A stretch of DNA of 64,000 nt from Manduca sexta (GCF_014839805.1 NC_051135.1:11039291-11103290), one strand, 5' to 3'; positions 35,781 through 48,065 are shown, counted from the first letter of the stretch. A program made the numbers and translations. The notes: generated from the sequence alone by a model not told the origin.

Positions 35781-36940
35781 TAGATCGGATATTGGACACG
35801 GATTCGTTCCCGTGATGTGTCATTTCCCGAGGGAGAGCTTCGGGTCGAATCGGGTTCTATACCAATTTGCCACGAACCGTGCGGATATGAAAAACTAGTC
35901 GTATAACTAACAATTGGTCTATTACTTTTATTCAAAGAATTTTATTTAGCATGATAAATGTCCTGATTCGTTTGCCAATTTTTTCTAGAACATTCCCTCC
36001 GTTCTTGTTAAACGAATTTAGATTTTTTGAATGGTTCACAATAGAAAGCGTTTGCAGCACTAATTTCTATAATTTTGTTAATATCACAAAGCATTCATTA
36101 TACTTAAGTAAGTATCTAAGGTAAGGTAGGCTTAATTATTATGTTTTCTTTGCACATTTTGTTTAAATATAAAGTATAAATTATAATTTATGGATTCACC
36201 TACCTTGTTTATCTCTGCACCACTCTAAAGTGGACTGGCAAAAAATGCCTCTGGCATTACGACCGTACACTTCTGTTTATTTGCAGTTTTACTTACAAAA
36301 AATTCACAAAGCTATGCTCAGTTAAAACACAAATTTCCTCGATCAGCTGTAAGTCAAAACCCGCCATCTTGCTTCTTAATAAGGTTTAAACTAGGAAGCC
36401 GGTGATATTTTTATCTGCTATTTAAGCAATTCTTAACCACCTCTTAACGCTAAAACAAGTTTATAAGTATAAATAAATGAATATAAGTAACTGGAAAATT
36501 TAAGAAAAAATACTTAAGAAGTAGAGATTTGAAGAAAATAACATAGCCTTGTAATCCATGGAATAGAACATGCGTACTTTTGATATTGCAATAAACATTC
36601 CTAGACCTACCATATTCGAACACACATGACCAATATACATTAAGAATGTTTGCCGTACGTCCAGTTGCCGCCCAGTACAAACAAAGGCCAGCTCTGTTTG
36701 CCCAGCCTGCATAAATTACACACAAGTAGTCTGATTACAGTCTGCCATGAGTTATGATATTCCAGCGGGCTTATTCTGCAGCGTCAGTGGTGCATATCGT
36801 TAATAGTTAAAGTTAAAAATCATTTACTTCTTATAATATTATAAATTAATCATTTACTGAGAAAACTAATATTCTTTTTTTACAGACTAGCATATTATAA
36901 AGGATGTAAGTATATTTCGAATAAAAGTAATAATAATAAT

Positions 36941-37268
36941 AATATCAGCCCTGTATATACTTTCTCACTGCTGGGCCTCCTCTACTACTGAGAGGGATAA
37001 GGCCTTTGTCCACCACGCTGGCCTAGTGCGGATTGGTAGATTTTACACACCTTTAAAATTCTTATAGAGAACTTGGCCCATATTCTGTATGATAATGTAA
37101 ACGCGTAACGCGGCCGTGTCATGTTATCTTCGAGAAATGTGTGTGGAATGGTATTCTGTAAGCCAAATTTCTATAGTACTAAACATGATGGGTTGTGTTA
37201 CGTGCTTGTTACGCACTGTCAAAATAACGTGAGGGATAGAGAATAAGGCCCCTTCTCAGGTATGCAGG
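36941..37268 (-). repeat. tRNA-headed SINE, family 1, split by a MITE
   Basis: The tail half, 36941-37074, and the next block, 37255-37268 ('ctcaggtatgcagg'), are contiguous in other copies ('gagaacttctcagg'). They are separated here by the MITE 37075-37251. The tRNA-like head is missing. Confidence 0.85.
37075..37251 (+). mobile_element. 177-bp MITE, family M2, copy 1 (inside a SINE)
   Basis: The ends are ggcccatattctgt and its imperfect inverse ...agaataaggccc. Flanking 3-bp duplications CTT lie at 37072-37074 and 37252-37254, confirmed by the unoccupied SINE sequence elsewhere. A second 177-bp copy is inverted at 37486-37662. Confidence 0.9.
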
Positions 37269-37485
37269 TAAAATGAAAGTACATTTTATTAAATTAACAT
37301 CAATAATTTAATAGTCGTAGTTTCAATTCTATAGGAATATTGCGATTGGAAACTTTTGTTGTAAATTTTCAAAATAAATGAACTGAATTACTCGGTTATT
37401 ATACTTGCAGTCATTATAATATTAAAAAATACATGTCGATTTGACTTAAATTATTGGACTATTTATCCAAACCTTTGACGACCTG

Positions 37486-37662
37486 GGGCCTTATTCTCTA
37501 TCCCGCACGTTATTTTAACAGTGCGTAACAAGCACGTAACACAACGCGTCATGTTTAGGACTATAGAAATTTGACTTACAGAATACCATTCCACGCACAT
37601 TTCCCGAAGATAACATGACACGGCCGCGTTACGCGTTGACACTATCATACAGAATAAGGGCC
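37486..37662 (-). mobile_element. 177-bp MITE, family M2, copy 2
   Basis: Reverse-complement homologue of 37075-37251, sharing 'ttattctctatccc', 'gtgcgtaacaagcacgtaac' and 'gataacatgacacggccgcg'. Flanked by CTG at 37483-37485 and 37663-37665. Only about 235 bases separate it from copy 1. Confidence 0.9.
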
Positions 37663-38167
37663 CTGTTTGCTTTTCCCATACCCTTGCGTCTAAGCTACAT
37701 AAGTAATATATGCATAACATTAAAATACTTATAACATTTGAACCGAGAATTTGTTTGGGACATCTACTCCATTGGTATTCGAAACTATAATGTAAAAAAT
37801 TCACTATGTAAACAAAAGCAAAACTTACAAACTACGTAAAATATATTCGTAAGTAATAAATCACATTTGCCACCGACCAATATTTGAACAAAAGTTTCAA
37901 ATTACCAATATAAACACTAACTTTTTACCAATAATCCAACAAAGTCTGGCCGACAAATAACCTTTTCTAATAAGAAACTGTGGACTTTGTGCATTATAGT
38001 GTAGCTTTGATACCGTTGTGACTATTTCGTCATTGTATAGAAACATTATTTATAGATTTTGTTTGGCTAGTTTCAATAAGTATTTACTAATGTTTTGGGT
38101 TTTTGTATCGTCTCATGTACAAGCACTCTACTGTGGCTTATTACATAACTTGAAAAAATCCTTACAA

Positions 38168-38345
38168 ATCTTATCGCGTTAACATTATAATTTTCTTCCG
38201 ACGTTTCGAAAACTGCAGCCTTCATGGTCACGGGGATGACCTATTGGTCATCATACATTCATATCATACATTCATTCATACATTTTATATTTAAAACCGC
38301 GATAAAATCCGAAAAATAGTTTTAATTCAATGTCAAACATTCACG
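38168..38345 (-). repeat. MITE-like repeat, family K, copy 2
   Basis: Carries 'ccgacgtttcgaaaactgca', 'gccttcatggtcacgggg' and, at its right end, 'aaaaccgcgataaaatccg' followed by 'atagttttaattc'. The left 'ttatcgcgttaa' and right 'aaccgcgataa' ends are inverted relative to each other. Confidence 0.65.
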
Positions 38346-40364
38346 TAAACATAAGAAATCATTACACGATGTTATTGAGTTCGATTCTCAACTTGCGAAG
38401 AAAGCACGTGGGTGGTCCAATATTGAAATGTGCATACGATGCGATAATACAATCGTCACTTATAATATTATGGGATTAAATAAACTCAGCGGACCGTACA
38501 TACGGATGGCACTTGTTTTTTTTGGAAAATATAATACATAGGTAAATTATTAAGTAAAAAGTAATTTTACTTTACTATTTTGCTTATAGAAAAAAAAATT
38601 ACTTTTGACGAACAAAATATCAGATTCAAAGACTAATTATTTCTTTCGTGGTACCATTTTTCATCATTTAAATACTTTGTTAACGCTGACGCGGAGGGAA
38701 TGGACAATAAAAACGAAATTAATGTATACAATTTAAAATACATATCCTCAGGCTTATTGAATACTTGCCGCCATTTTTGTATCCTTTATTGTTGCTGAGA
38801 ATTACCCGAAATAACGTACAATACTTTATTATGGAGTATGGTAGAGACTTTCCCGCCCTCATACTTAATATAATTCCTGTAAGCCAGAATCAGCAGTTTA
38901 TGACACCAAGCGGTGAGCTCGGCGAGGCTCAGGGAACACTAAATTGTCTTTATCCCGCAATGAAATTAAACTAATAAAAAAGATAGGAAGGAGTTGGAAA
39001 GATGAATTGCCCACTTCCCTTCATAGCAATGCGGGAGACAAAATAACTAACTAAGGAGGCGCTTTAACCTCAAATACAAGGACATTTACAACTACATAAG
39101 TCAATTGTTACACCTCGTATAAAAATTAAACTAAAGGGGTTCAAATATGCTGTTAGATTTGATTCCAATAATAGACATTACAAAAACGCCAGAAAGCACA
39201 GAAATTCCATCAAATCTCTACAATGTCCATGTAGTATACAACCCTAGATGTTAATTGCATACTGTATAACGTGATGTTGGGCTCTTCATGCCGGAGACTA
39301 TGCTCCCAAATTACGTGATGAGCAGATTGTTCATATTCGTAATCAGGTATAGAGCATGGGCACGTAGGAGACTAAAGTACGGGTAGCAAAGCTAACGGTA
39401 GATGTCGATATGCGTCCCTGTGTTTTTCTTTACATACAACCGCAACGGCGAAAGGTGAAATTTTTGAAAAAGGAACCCAACACAACATATAAAGGTACAG
39501 GTATGCATATATGCGGTCTGCAATGATGATGTCCGTTCTGATGATGATTAGGTTCTACATACATTCTACGGAAAAGGAAGCCGGCTGGAATAGGGTCCTA
39601 TGCACCCTTCACCACTGTTAACTCGCTACAAGAATCTCCCAACTCAATCTCGTAGCGAGGGTCAACGCAATACGTTTTATCTATGTCGCTGCAAATTTCC
39701 TTTTTATCAATGTACAACTCTCTTGGGAATACAAATTGCACGTCATCACAACTTTCGTTGACCGTATGAGATAAATGCCCTAAGATTCAGCATCAATGCA
39801 AAATTACAAAAACGGGGAAAATTCATTCAATCATGTATGAATTGTTGCTCTTAAAATGTTCTAAACAACATATTATAACACAAAGTCCCCCGCATCAGGT
39901 TGCCTGTCTGAACACGATAAACTCAAAACTACTCAACAGATTGCGATGCAATTCGGTATAAAAACTATAAATAAAGAGGAAAACATGACTTATTATCTTT
40001 TAAAATTTTAATACGAAAGTTGTAAATCTCATTTTTCCGATATAAGTTAGTTAGTAAGCCCGCGATATATCGACTCGCATAAGAAAGACCTACCTCGTTG
40101 TGATGAACCACAATGGTCGCTATCCATTTCTATACATTTTACACTAGACTACAGAGAAAGTCACGGGCAAATCCTAAGCTTTCGATAAACATCGTATGTA
40201 TGTGCATCGCGAACCCGATTGGTCTCGAATTGCAAATGGACAATCCTGAGGGTGCGGCGTCCTTTACGTTTTACATTCTAGATAAACGTTATTAAATAAG
40301 CCAATTTATAGATAACGATAAATCGGTACGATTTTTTTTATTGCAAATAAAAGGATGGAAGAAA
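38346..40364. other. Intergenic DNA with SINE-like fragments, no gene seen
   Basis: 39440-39640 shares 'acccaacacaacatata' and 'gaagccggctggaatagg'-type text with 47295-47690 and looks like a family 2 SINE body fragment. Open frames such as 38765-38974 and 40113-40295 are unrecognisable. Confidence 0.4.
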
Positions 40365-40465
40365 CCATGAAGGCTGCAAAGTCTTCGAAACGTCGACTCG
40401 GGAGTAAAGTAAAATATTAAAACCGCGTTAATATCAGAAAAATAGTTTAATTTTAATGCAAATAA
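40365..40465 (-). repeat. MITE-like repeat, family K, copy 3
   Basis: Right-end portion: 'gaaggctgcaaagtcttcg', then 'aaaaccgcgttaatatc' and 'tagtttaattttaatgc'. Confidence 0.65.
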
Positions 40466-41009
40466 AGAAGTATGACTATCGATACAAAATTGTTCTTATG
40501 ACCTATTTCAAAATGTCAATTAGTAGTAATGGTCAAATAAAATATGTATAACAACACTATATCAATTTTATTTCCTTCAGCTCGTTTTACCAGTCTCCTA
40601 GACGTATACAATAATTTTACTTTTCTATTAAGACTATTGTATTTGTAAAACGCTTATTTAAACACTAAGTAGCGTCCACATGCTTCTTTAATATACGTGT
40701 TGATTAAATTTTCCAAGATAATAAACTCATTACAAAACTTTATATGAAACCATCATAATACATTATAAAAAACAAAGACAAAATAAATCGTGTCGGTAAC
40801 ACTAAACAAGATCGCACAAGTGAAAAACTTCCATCCTCAGTTTTACCGCCTCAGACGCGATCGTCTGGAACCGTTTACATCGGTTACCCCTCGGCGCTTT
40901 GTCGGAAAGGTCAGAATATTGTTCTTTGTGTTCATGCAATCATTTCGTCCCATTGCGGATATTAATCTGGTAATGATTTGCTATGACATGGTAAGCTAGT
41001 AAACATCTA

Positions 41010-41283
41010 TATATAATATATTAATCCCTATTTCCCTTGGTCACGCCATCACGCGTGAACGGCTTGACCGATTTCACATTTTTTTTTTTGTTGTGTTTGT
41101 TATTGTCAGTAGACGGTTCTTATGAAAGAAAAAATTCAAAGAATTACGCGGAAAATTAGAAAACTTAACGAAAATATAAATTTTATATAACTGTCAATTG
41201 TTTGAAATAACTGTCAGCGATTGACAGAATGCGCGCTGCAAATTCATAGTTAAGACCGGACAACGTCTGTCGGGCAACTAGTA
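41010..41283 (-). repeat. Interspersed repeat, family D, copy 3
   Basis: Reverse complement of the copies at 1014 and 17571, beginning with the TA-rich tail (ctatatataatatatt) on the left and ending 'cgtctgtcgggcaac'. Confidence 0.8.
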
Positions 41284-41304
41284 ATTAAATAAATATTGTT
41301 TTGG

Positions 41305-41550
41305 AAGTGCAGGTCAGCGACAGTAGCGGCCTTAACCAACACGAGGCCCCAGGATAAAGAAAAAAAACTTCGCAAAGCCTCGGGCGGAATAAAAAAAAGA
41401 TCCTGGTTTTAAGTTTTATCGATAAGATCGTAAAAAAGGTCTTTCAAGATATCGCACGAGGCCTCTGATAGCTCGCGCTTACAGAGACCTCGTAGCCCCA
41501 GGCGGTTGCCTGGTTCGCCTCTCCCTAAGGCCGCCTCTGGTCACCGATTT
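41305..41550. repeat. GC-richer repeat-like stretch
   Basis: Contains 'ccttaaccaacacgaggccc' and 'acctcgtagccccaggcgg', with internal near-repeats of 'gcctctg' and 'cctcg'. It looks like a transposon fragment, but no second copy is present in the window. Confidence 0.35.
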
Positions 41551-41698
41551 TTTATCCTTGTATGTGTAAGTAACATTGGAAGTTCAAATTAAAATGTTGC
41601 ATTGCAGTGCTATTTCTAACTGCCCAACAAGCTCCCTTCTATTATATTAACTGTTGGTAACCATTTAAAATATTCATTAAATATTAATTTCTTAAAAA

Positions 41699-42028
41699 AG
41701 CGGCGATAGCCTAGTTGGGTGTGGAACGGACTGCCAAGACGAATGTCCGCAGGTTCAAATCCAAAGGGCACACACCTCTGACTTTTCTAAAAAATCATGT
41801 GTGTATTCTTTGTGAATTTATCGTTCGCTTTAACGGTGAAAGAAAACATCGTGAAGAAACCTGCACATCTGAGACGATTCTCTATAGGAATTTCGAAGGT
41901 GTGTGAAGTCTACCAATCCGCATTAGACCAGCGTGGTGGACTAAGGCCTAATCCCTCTCAATAGTAGAGGAGGCTCGTGCTCAGTAGTGGGCAAGTATAT
42001 AGTACAGGGCTGATATTATTATTATTAT
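41699..42028 (+). repeat. tRNA-headed SINE, family 1, full-length copy on + strand
   Basis: This is the cleanest copy: tRNA-like head 'ggcgatagcctagttggg' (A-box) and 'gcaggttcaaatcc' (B-box), body 'ttcgctttaacggtgaaag', and 3' end 'gtacagggctgatattatta' running into an (ATT)n tail. The 63-codon frame inside is not a gene. Confidence 0.92.
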
Positions 42029-42381
42029 TTATTAATTTCTTATTAGCCAAATCTCATGCTCGTCGAACTTTCAGTAATGTAATAAATTTCTCTATGAAAA
42101 TATTCTAAACATTTGTGGACGAATATCTGCCCTTACCAATCACACAACCTCCTCAAAAGTGCAAATACAAATAAAATTATTTATTCGCACAACACCATGA
42201 CACAAAAAAAAATCATAAAGTCGATATTTTACAGGTAAAATGTTTAAAAAGTTACTTTGAAATAATATTGGCACACCTGTTATACTCTGAAACAGATTTT
42301 TTAAAGGTGACCTGTTGAAGTTACCTGTTGCTATATACGAATGGCGCTATTATTGAAATATTTTATATTTCTTTATTCTAA

Positions 42382-42641
42382 CCCTCTTATTCATAAACGT
42401 TTTTTATCTAAGGACGGAGTAAAGCTGTGATAACAAGCCTGTTTTTCAGTGACCAACGGCACTGAGAAATAGACATAGGGCCGTTGTGATTGGTTATTAT
42501 TGTTGTATTTCAATATTAGCCAATCACAACGGCCCTACGTCTACGCACTGTGAAGACTGCCATGCCGTCAGCACTGAGAAACAAACTTGTTATCACAGCC
42601 TTACTCGGTCGTTCGATAAAAAACGTCTATGAATAAGGGGG
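42382..42641. mobile_element. 260-bp MITE (family M1, long form) with nested hairpin
   Basis: The outer ends ccctcttattcataaacg and cgtctatgaataaggggg are inverted, as are the next inner blocks 'aagctgtgataacaag' and 'cttgttatcacagcctt'. Inside, 'agggccgttgtgattggtta' and its inverse 'gccaatcacaacggccct' form a second palindrome (about 42478-42537). It is the longer relative of 7998-8095. Confidence 0.88.
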
Positions 42642-43393
42642 TATGACTATAAGTATGATTGGAGGTTTTGATAATTTGAATCGAAATTAACTGACTAAGG
42701 AAGAAAATTACTTACACACTTGTTTGTTCATCAATAAAGTAGGTATTGTGTTTAAGAGTATTTTTTTAAGATGGATAAACCCAGTCACTATTATTTTGGA
42801 CTGACCCAGGATTCGTAGTACCGCGTACAATTAGAATTACGCCAACGAGGCAGACATGAAAGGAAAAATAAAACAGTGGTACAAAAAAACTTAGCAATAA
42901 CGACTAAATAAATAATTATCAGACTAGGTTATAGACCAATAACGACTCTAAAAACAATAGAAGAATCGATATGAAGTTTAAATCGATTAATCCTCCTATC
43001 GGTGTCACTCTCTAGCATCGATTTAAATCCACTATGAATAGCATTCGTTTCAAATGGAAACGGATGTCGCCGTCGTCGGAAACACATGTCGGAAGTATGG
43101 CTTTGTCCTGCATTAGGTTCTGCGTTTCTATTTTTGATGGATATTCGGAATATGATAGATTAGAGCACCAAATATTGCCATTATTTACTATGCACGGACT
43201 ATTGTAAAATAGGAATGGATTTTTCTTCTTCAAGTGCTTTTTCATTATTGAAGGGTAGCCGATAAATTTGTATTCATAAAATAGATTTAAAATGAGATCT
43301 AGTGGAATCTTTATTTTATCCCGAAAAGGTATGAAATAAGAATTTGTCGACTTTAAAAAATGCCGCGTTCTTCCACATAGAGATTTTTTATAT

Positions 43394-43561
43394 GAACTTC
43401 TCAGATATTCCTCACGATTTTTACCTTCACCGTTAAAGCGATACTTCACAAAGAATAAGTACACACATAATTTTAGAAAAGTCGGAGGTGTGTGCTCTTT
43501 AGTTTTGAAGCAGACATTCGTCTCAGCAGTATCTTCTGCAACCAATTAGGCTATCGCCGCT
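43394..43561 (-). repeat. tRNA-headed SINE, family 1, head half
   Basis: From 'gaacttctcagatattcc' to the head end 'aattaggctatcgccgctt'. The 177-codon open frame 43012-43545 runs through this SINE and is rejected as a gene. Confidence 0.8.
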
Positions 43562-44830
43562 TCGAACATGGTATTACTGATTAAAAATAAACATAGCATT
43601 ACAGATTTAAAGAGTAGTAAAAGTATACGAAAATAAACATAATTAATTTTTAACATCAGTAAATCAACTCATTAGCGCGATTCTGTTTATTAATTAAGCG
43701 CAACTAAAATCCAACAAACAGAAGTAAAACGTTGGACGGAACGCGAAACTCAGTTAATTTGCACTCAAAGTACGTCATTAATTGTACGCTCTTGCATCTG
43801 ATTGCTTTATGAAAGTATTTGGGAATGTTGAACATATTTGGCAGCAAATTTAGGTGGAGATTTCTCGGAAATCCGACTTCTTATATAATTCTCTATTGTG
43901 CCGTCGATGAGTTGAAACTTGACTGCGATTAGAAGTCGATAAGGTATCAAAGATTTTTTTGCATTGTGAATGTTTATGATTGAGGCGATCGGACAAATTT
44001 CAGAAAAAAAAATACTAAGTATAAGTCCAGACAAAGTTTTCCTCGACATGGAAACCAACTCAAACCATCAAAAGGTTCTCCGTATTAAAGGCCTGCTATA
44101 TACATTTTCCCGGGTTCAGAAGTAGCCTATATCCTTTTATCTCAAACTATCTCCATTACAAATTTTATCGAAATCCATTGGTAGTTTTTGAATTACTTTG
44201 TTTTGTAATATACAAAGATAATATGTATGGATAATTTATAGGTCTTCTCTAATTCCAAAAATACGGAGAGCGCGGGCAATTCTTAGCCTAAAAATTCTTA
44301 GCCTTAGAAAACAACCGAAAAACAATATATTTACGTCAAAACAAATCCAAAAACAATTACATCCCACGCTGAACCAATATTATTCGCGAACCAATTTATA
44401 CAAGACATAGTTATTCCCATTTCTTAACAATATATCAATTATTGGCATTACTAAGCATGCTGTTTCTTATACCCAGTGTGGGAATTAGAAGGATAATTCG
44501 GTAATTATCATAACCATTTCAACATTAATACAATACGATTGTACTATAATTTGACGACAAATACACTATCAATTTAATATTATGATTGCATCTACAATTC
44601 ATAATTTAATCAACTTTGCTTACAATTTTTAAAACGATTACACTAACATTATATAGAAATACAATTTCAACAAATTCTGTTTCTACTTAATTTCCAAATT
44701 TAAATGCCATAAATATTGCTTCCAAATTTAGTGACAAATATAAAGATAAATTGATTCGATAATTTATATCAGAATATGAGTTTTTGCCAAACGATATTTT
44801 CTTTTCAGCTAAGTCCAGCACTGCCCCTAA
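43562..44830. other. Intergenic DNA, no gene seen
   Basis: AT-rich. 44100-44235 has LINE-tail-like text ('ctatctccattacaaatttt', 'gaaatccattggtag'). The open frame 43807-44058 (-) is unrecognised. Confidence 0.4.
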
Positions 44831-44837
44831 CGCCTGT

Positions 44838-45016
44838 TTTTCAGTATTCCGTAAACCACGAGCGAGGACGCACGCGGTCTCCCTTCTCTTTTCAAACGGC
44901 GCGAACTTTTCGATGTTTTATTGTAAAAATGTGTTTCCGTGCATTAGGTAAGGTTTATTTTTAAGTGATTAACTTGTGATGTGATTTTACATTGGATTAA
45001 CACTTTCAATGCCTGG
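44838..45016 (+). promoter_or_regulatory. Possible promoter and 5' exon of an unseen gene
   Basis: An arthropod-type initiator TCAGT (near 44842) precedes an unusually GC-rich 100 bases. These are followed by donor-like 'ttaggtaagg' (about 44945) and then 'ATGCCTG|gtaaga' at 45010-45022, which would make a start codon plus an immediate donor. No downstream exon was found in the window, so this is only a suggestion. Confidence 0.15.
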
Positions 45017-45424
45017 TAAGATATTTAATAATTTAATCTTTTTATAGATAATTTTTTTTTAAAACAATTTTAACTTTAATTTGTCCTAATTTATTTACTA
45101 TTAGTTGCTATAGAAAAGATTTTTATTCAGGTTACAAGAGCGTCATAGAGTTCAAATTATTGTCAACAAAGATGCTTTTAATAATTCTTTAGAAAGCTAA
45201 AAATTTTAATAACATACTTATCTACAATATAATCTATTTTATTATATTATTTTTCAAACAGGCTTCCTTGTGATAAAGATGAAAGTAAACCCTAAAGTCT
45301 TATGATGATTACAATAATTAATCGATCACTCCAGTAATTACAGGGTGTTTAATTACAGGCAGATTGCAATCAAAACATGGATGTTATTATCTGTTATGAT
45401 GTATAGTCTAATTTCCATACCATA

Positions 45425-45590
45425 CTTTGTTTTGCAAACGGTTCCGCCTTAATGGAAAACGCTATTCCGGTACAAATATTTTACCAGGACAAAAAGTATC
45501 CTATAGGATTCAGGAGTAATGTATCTTACCATTAGTGAAAGAATTTTCAAAATCGGTACAGTAATTCCAGGGGTTAGCCCCCACTAACAA
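45425..45590 (+). repeat. LINE-like 3' tail, family E, copy 2
   Basis: Partial copy with 'aaaaagtatcctataggatt' and 'atgtatcttaccattagtg'. The terminal 'tcttcagcttt' end is absent. It is followed by family B from 45752. Confidence 0.5.
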
Positions 45591-45751
45591 ACGTGGTCGC
45601 CATCCGGGCGGATATAAAATATATCCTACCATCAGCAAAGTAATTACCACTCACTCATTCGATGGCCATTTAGTGGACCTATTTCGTGTAACAGACATTC
45701 ATTTGATATGAAAACCAGCTAGCAACAATCGGAGGGACCGCTCATTTTTTT

Positions 45752-46045
45752 TTAATGACTAGGCGAGCTTGCCGTTCGCCTGATGGTAAGCGATACGACC
45801 GCTCATAAACAGTAGAAAAACCATCCAACACCTTGAATGACAAACTCTTGTTTGGTATTCCACTGCACTCGACATCTGAGACATGAGATGTTCAGTCTCA
45901 TTATGTCCAGTATTTACACTGGCTACAACGTCCTTCAAACCGGAACACAACAGTGACTACATACTGCTGCTTGGCGGCGGAAATGGACAATGCGGTGGTA
46001 GCTATCCAGGCGGACTCTCATATATGAGAGACCTACCACCAGTAA
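45752..46045 (-). repeat. Interspersed repeat, family B, copy 3
   Basis: Full-length-looking copy: 'gacta ggcgagcttgccg', 'cgcctgatggtaagcg', 'ccaacaccttgaatgac' and the right end 'ggactctcatatatgagag'. Reverse of the copy at 341-632. Confidence 0.75.
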
Positions 46046-46281
46046 AACTAACCTTCCTTGATTGAGGGAAATCTATTTAACACTAATGAGGTCGACCTCA
46101 CATCACTCGGGTCCCTAGAGACGTGACATGCATTACGTCTTATTAACTATTAAGTAAGACCGTTCCTAAACTAGAGGATGTAGATCGTAAACACAGTAAA
46201 CTTTATTAAAACTATCTTGTTAATGAAGTAGAAACTACACGTCAAGTAAGCTACACGGATGTCTAATGGCATTAATAATGA

Positions 46282-46640
46282 TAAAATATGATGACCAGCC
46301 CTGTGTTATCTATTGCTGAGCACGGGCCTTCTGTACTGAGCACGTTTAGGCCTCCGTCTACGCTGGCTTACTGGGAGTTAGCAGACGAGTTCTTGGAGAA
46401 TTCTCAGGCATGTATGTCTCCTCACGATGTTTTCCTTCACCATTAAAGCGAATAATAATTGGTAGACTATCGTTCAGGTCTTATGTCTCTTAAATGGGGC
46501 AGAGGGCATCCACAGTGACTGTTCATACCGCACGGTCTTGAGCCTGCTTGATTTCACTCCAATGGATACACTATACGATATACATATCTTTGAAAAGCCA
46601 GACGTGCCTCGTGTTTTGGACCTGCGGGCCTTCGTCTCAG
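46282..46640 (-). repeat. tRNA-headed SINE, family 1, old diverged copy
   Basis: Recognisable blocks are 'gaccagccctgtgttat', 'acgatgttttccttcacc' and 'cctgcgggccttcgtctc', with insertions between them (about 46460-46560). It is strongly decayed. Confidence 0.6.
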
Positions 46641-47019
46641 TCGTTCAGTATAGTTTACTTTTGTATAATAATCACATTCATAGAGCTGAAGTGTAAATCA
46701 TAACTAACGCGATGATTTGACGACATAAGGTTTATTTTGATATTTGAATTCTAATTAAATGCAGGGCTTTAACGACAATGATATTAACTTGAGTGTAGCG
46801 CAAGCACTAATAACTTTATCCCAAAATCATTTATTTTTTTGAAACTACGTTTATTTTTTAAGAATTACCTGTCTTCCCAAACCTGTATTAATTGTTGGTC
46901 ACAAACGAACCCAAGATATGGAACTCAAACACAGGGCCTACTGTTTCGCAGCCGATCCGTCGCCCTCTTCACTTTGATCAACTTATTTTTTGAACCAATG
47001 ATAATCCGTATATCACTAG

Positions 47020-47212
47020 CTTTTGCCCACAGCTCCGCCCCCGTAAAAGTTATTCCGGGATAAAAATAGCCTATAGCACTCAGCAATAATGTAGCTTCCT
47101 ATCAGTGAAATAATTTTTAAAATCGTTTCAGTAGTTCCTGATATAAGCGCTTGCAAACAAATAAACAAACAAGCGAACTCTTCAGCTTTATATAGTATAG
47201 ATATATCAAATA
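47020..47212 (+). repeat. LINE-like 3' tail, family E, copy 3
   Basis: Well-preserved copy with 'ttattccgggataaaaatag', 'tatagcactcagcaataatg' and the constant end 'tcttcagctttatatag'. Confidence 0.75.
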
Positions 47213-47315
47213 AATTATGTCACATCATCTTTATTCCCCAAGGCACTGGTGCAACAAGGGCCAACTACAATGGCGTAGGGTGGAATTTTCCGAAAGTGAA
47301 CCCAACACAACATAT

Positions 47316-47570
47316 CGCACGTTGAAAACAAAAGTGGGATTATACGAAATTTGACGGTATTGAGATAGAGCGACATTAATTGTCGCTGACGACTGAACAC
47401 GAACTGGATTATTGTCAGTTTATGTTTAACGAACAAACACAAAACTTAAAAGTATGAAGAGACACTTGTGACAACTAGTGATACCCTAAGTGACCTGTTG
47501 CGACTTCAAATGTCGCTCTAACTCAATACCGTCAAATTTCGTATAATGCCACTTTTGTTTTCAACGTGCA
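47316..47570. mobile_element. 255-bp MITE with about 50-bp inverted ends and ATAT target duplication
   Basis: The ends run cgcacgttgaaaacaaaag at left and cttttgttttcaacgtgc at right, and continue through 'cgaaatttgacggtattgag' and its inverse. ATAT flanks it at 47312-47315 and 47571-47574. A related unoccupied sequence at about 39465-39495 ('acaacatataaaggtac') shows the empty site. The - strand open frame 47215-47442 is not a gene. Confidence 0.88.
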
Positions 47571-47584
47571 ATATAGGTACTTAT

Positions 47585-47785
47585 ATGCATGAATGCGGCC
47601 TGCAATTCGTTGTAATGATAATCAAATTCTACATAAAGAGAAGCCGGCAATTGGGTTATATGGACCATTCAACACTGGCCAACCGACCAATTTTAGCTCT
47701 TATGCCATAGGGGGCGTGCTTATCGCCATATCTGACACTCCAGATTCCAGACTCCAGCCTGATACTAAACATGAAACCAAATATC
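47585..47785 (-). repeat. SINE family 2 body fragment
   Basis: 'gggggcgtgcttatcgccatat' region, then 'ctgacactccagattcc', matches the 59840-59900 part of the fuller copy. Together with 47280-47315 it is the host of the 47316-47570 MITE. Confidence 0.6.
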
Positions 47786-48065
47786 AATATTAGGTTTATA
47801 GATAACATTCATCGTTCGTCATAAAATTATTCCGTTTGTTTGTTTAATAAAAACTCTTGGTTCGCGGAAATACATCTGGCTCTAGCTATGATAAATAAAC
47901 AGTCTAAATTTAATCAAACGTGGGAACGTAGTAAAATTTTAGAAATTTTATTTCTATCACCGTCATTTAAGATAGTGATGTAATACCTAACGAACAACCT
48001 GGTTGTGAAGAATATGTAAGAATATTTTGAATAGTTTCTTTGTCAGATTAGATTTAAAAATATAA

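Noticed and set aside
41699..41780. tRNA gene on + strand
   Set aside because: Same reasoning: A- and B-box are present, but it is the head of a repeated SINE with an (ATT)n tail.
43012..43545. 177-codon open frame (-)
   Set aside because: Its first third is SINE sequence and the rest has no known motif or conserved features.
47215..47442. 75-codon open frame (-)
   Set aside because: It lies over a MITE terminal repeat and host repeat sequence.
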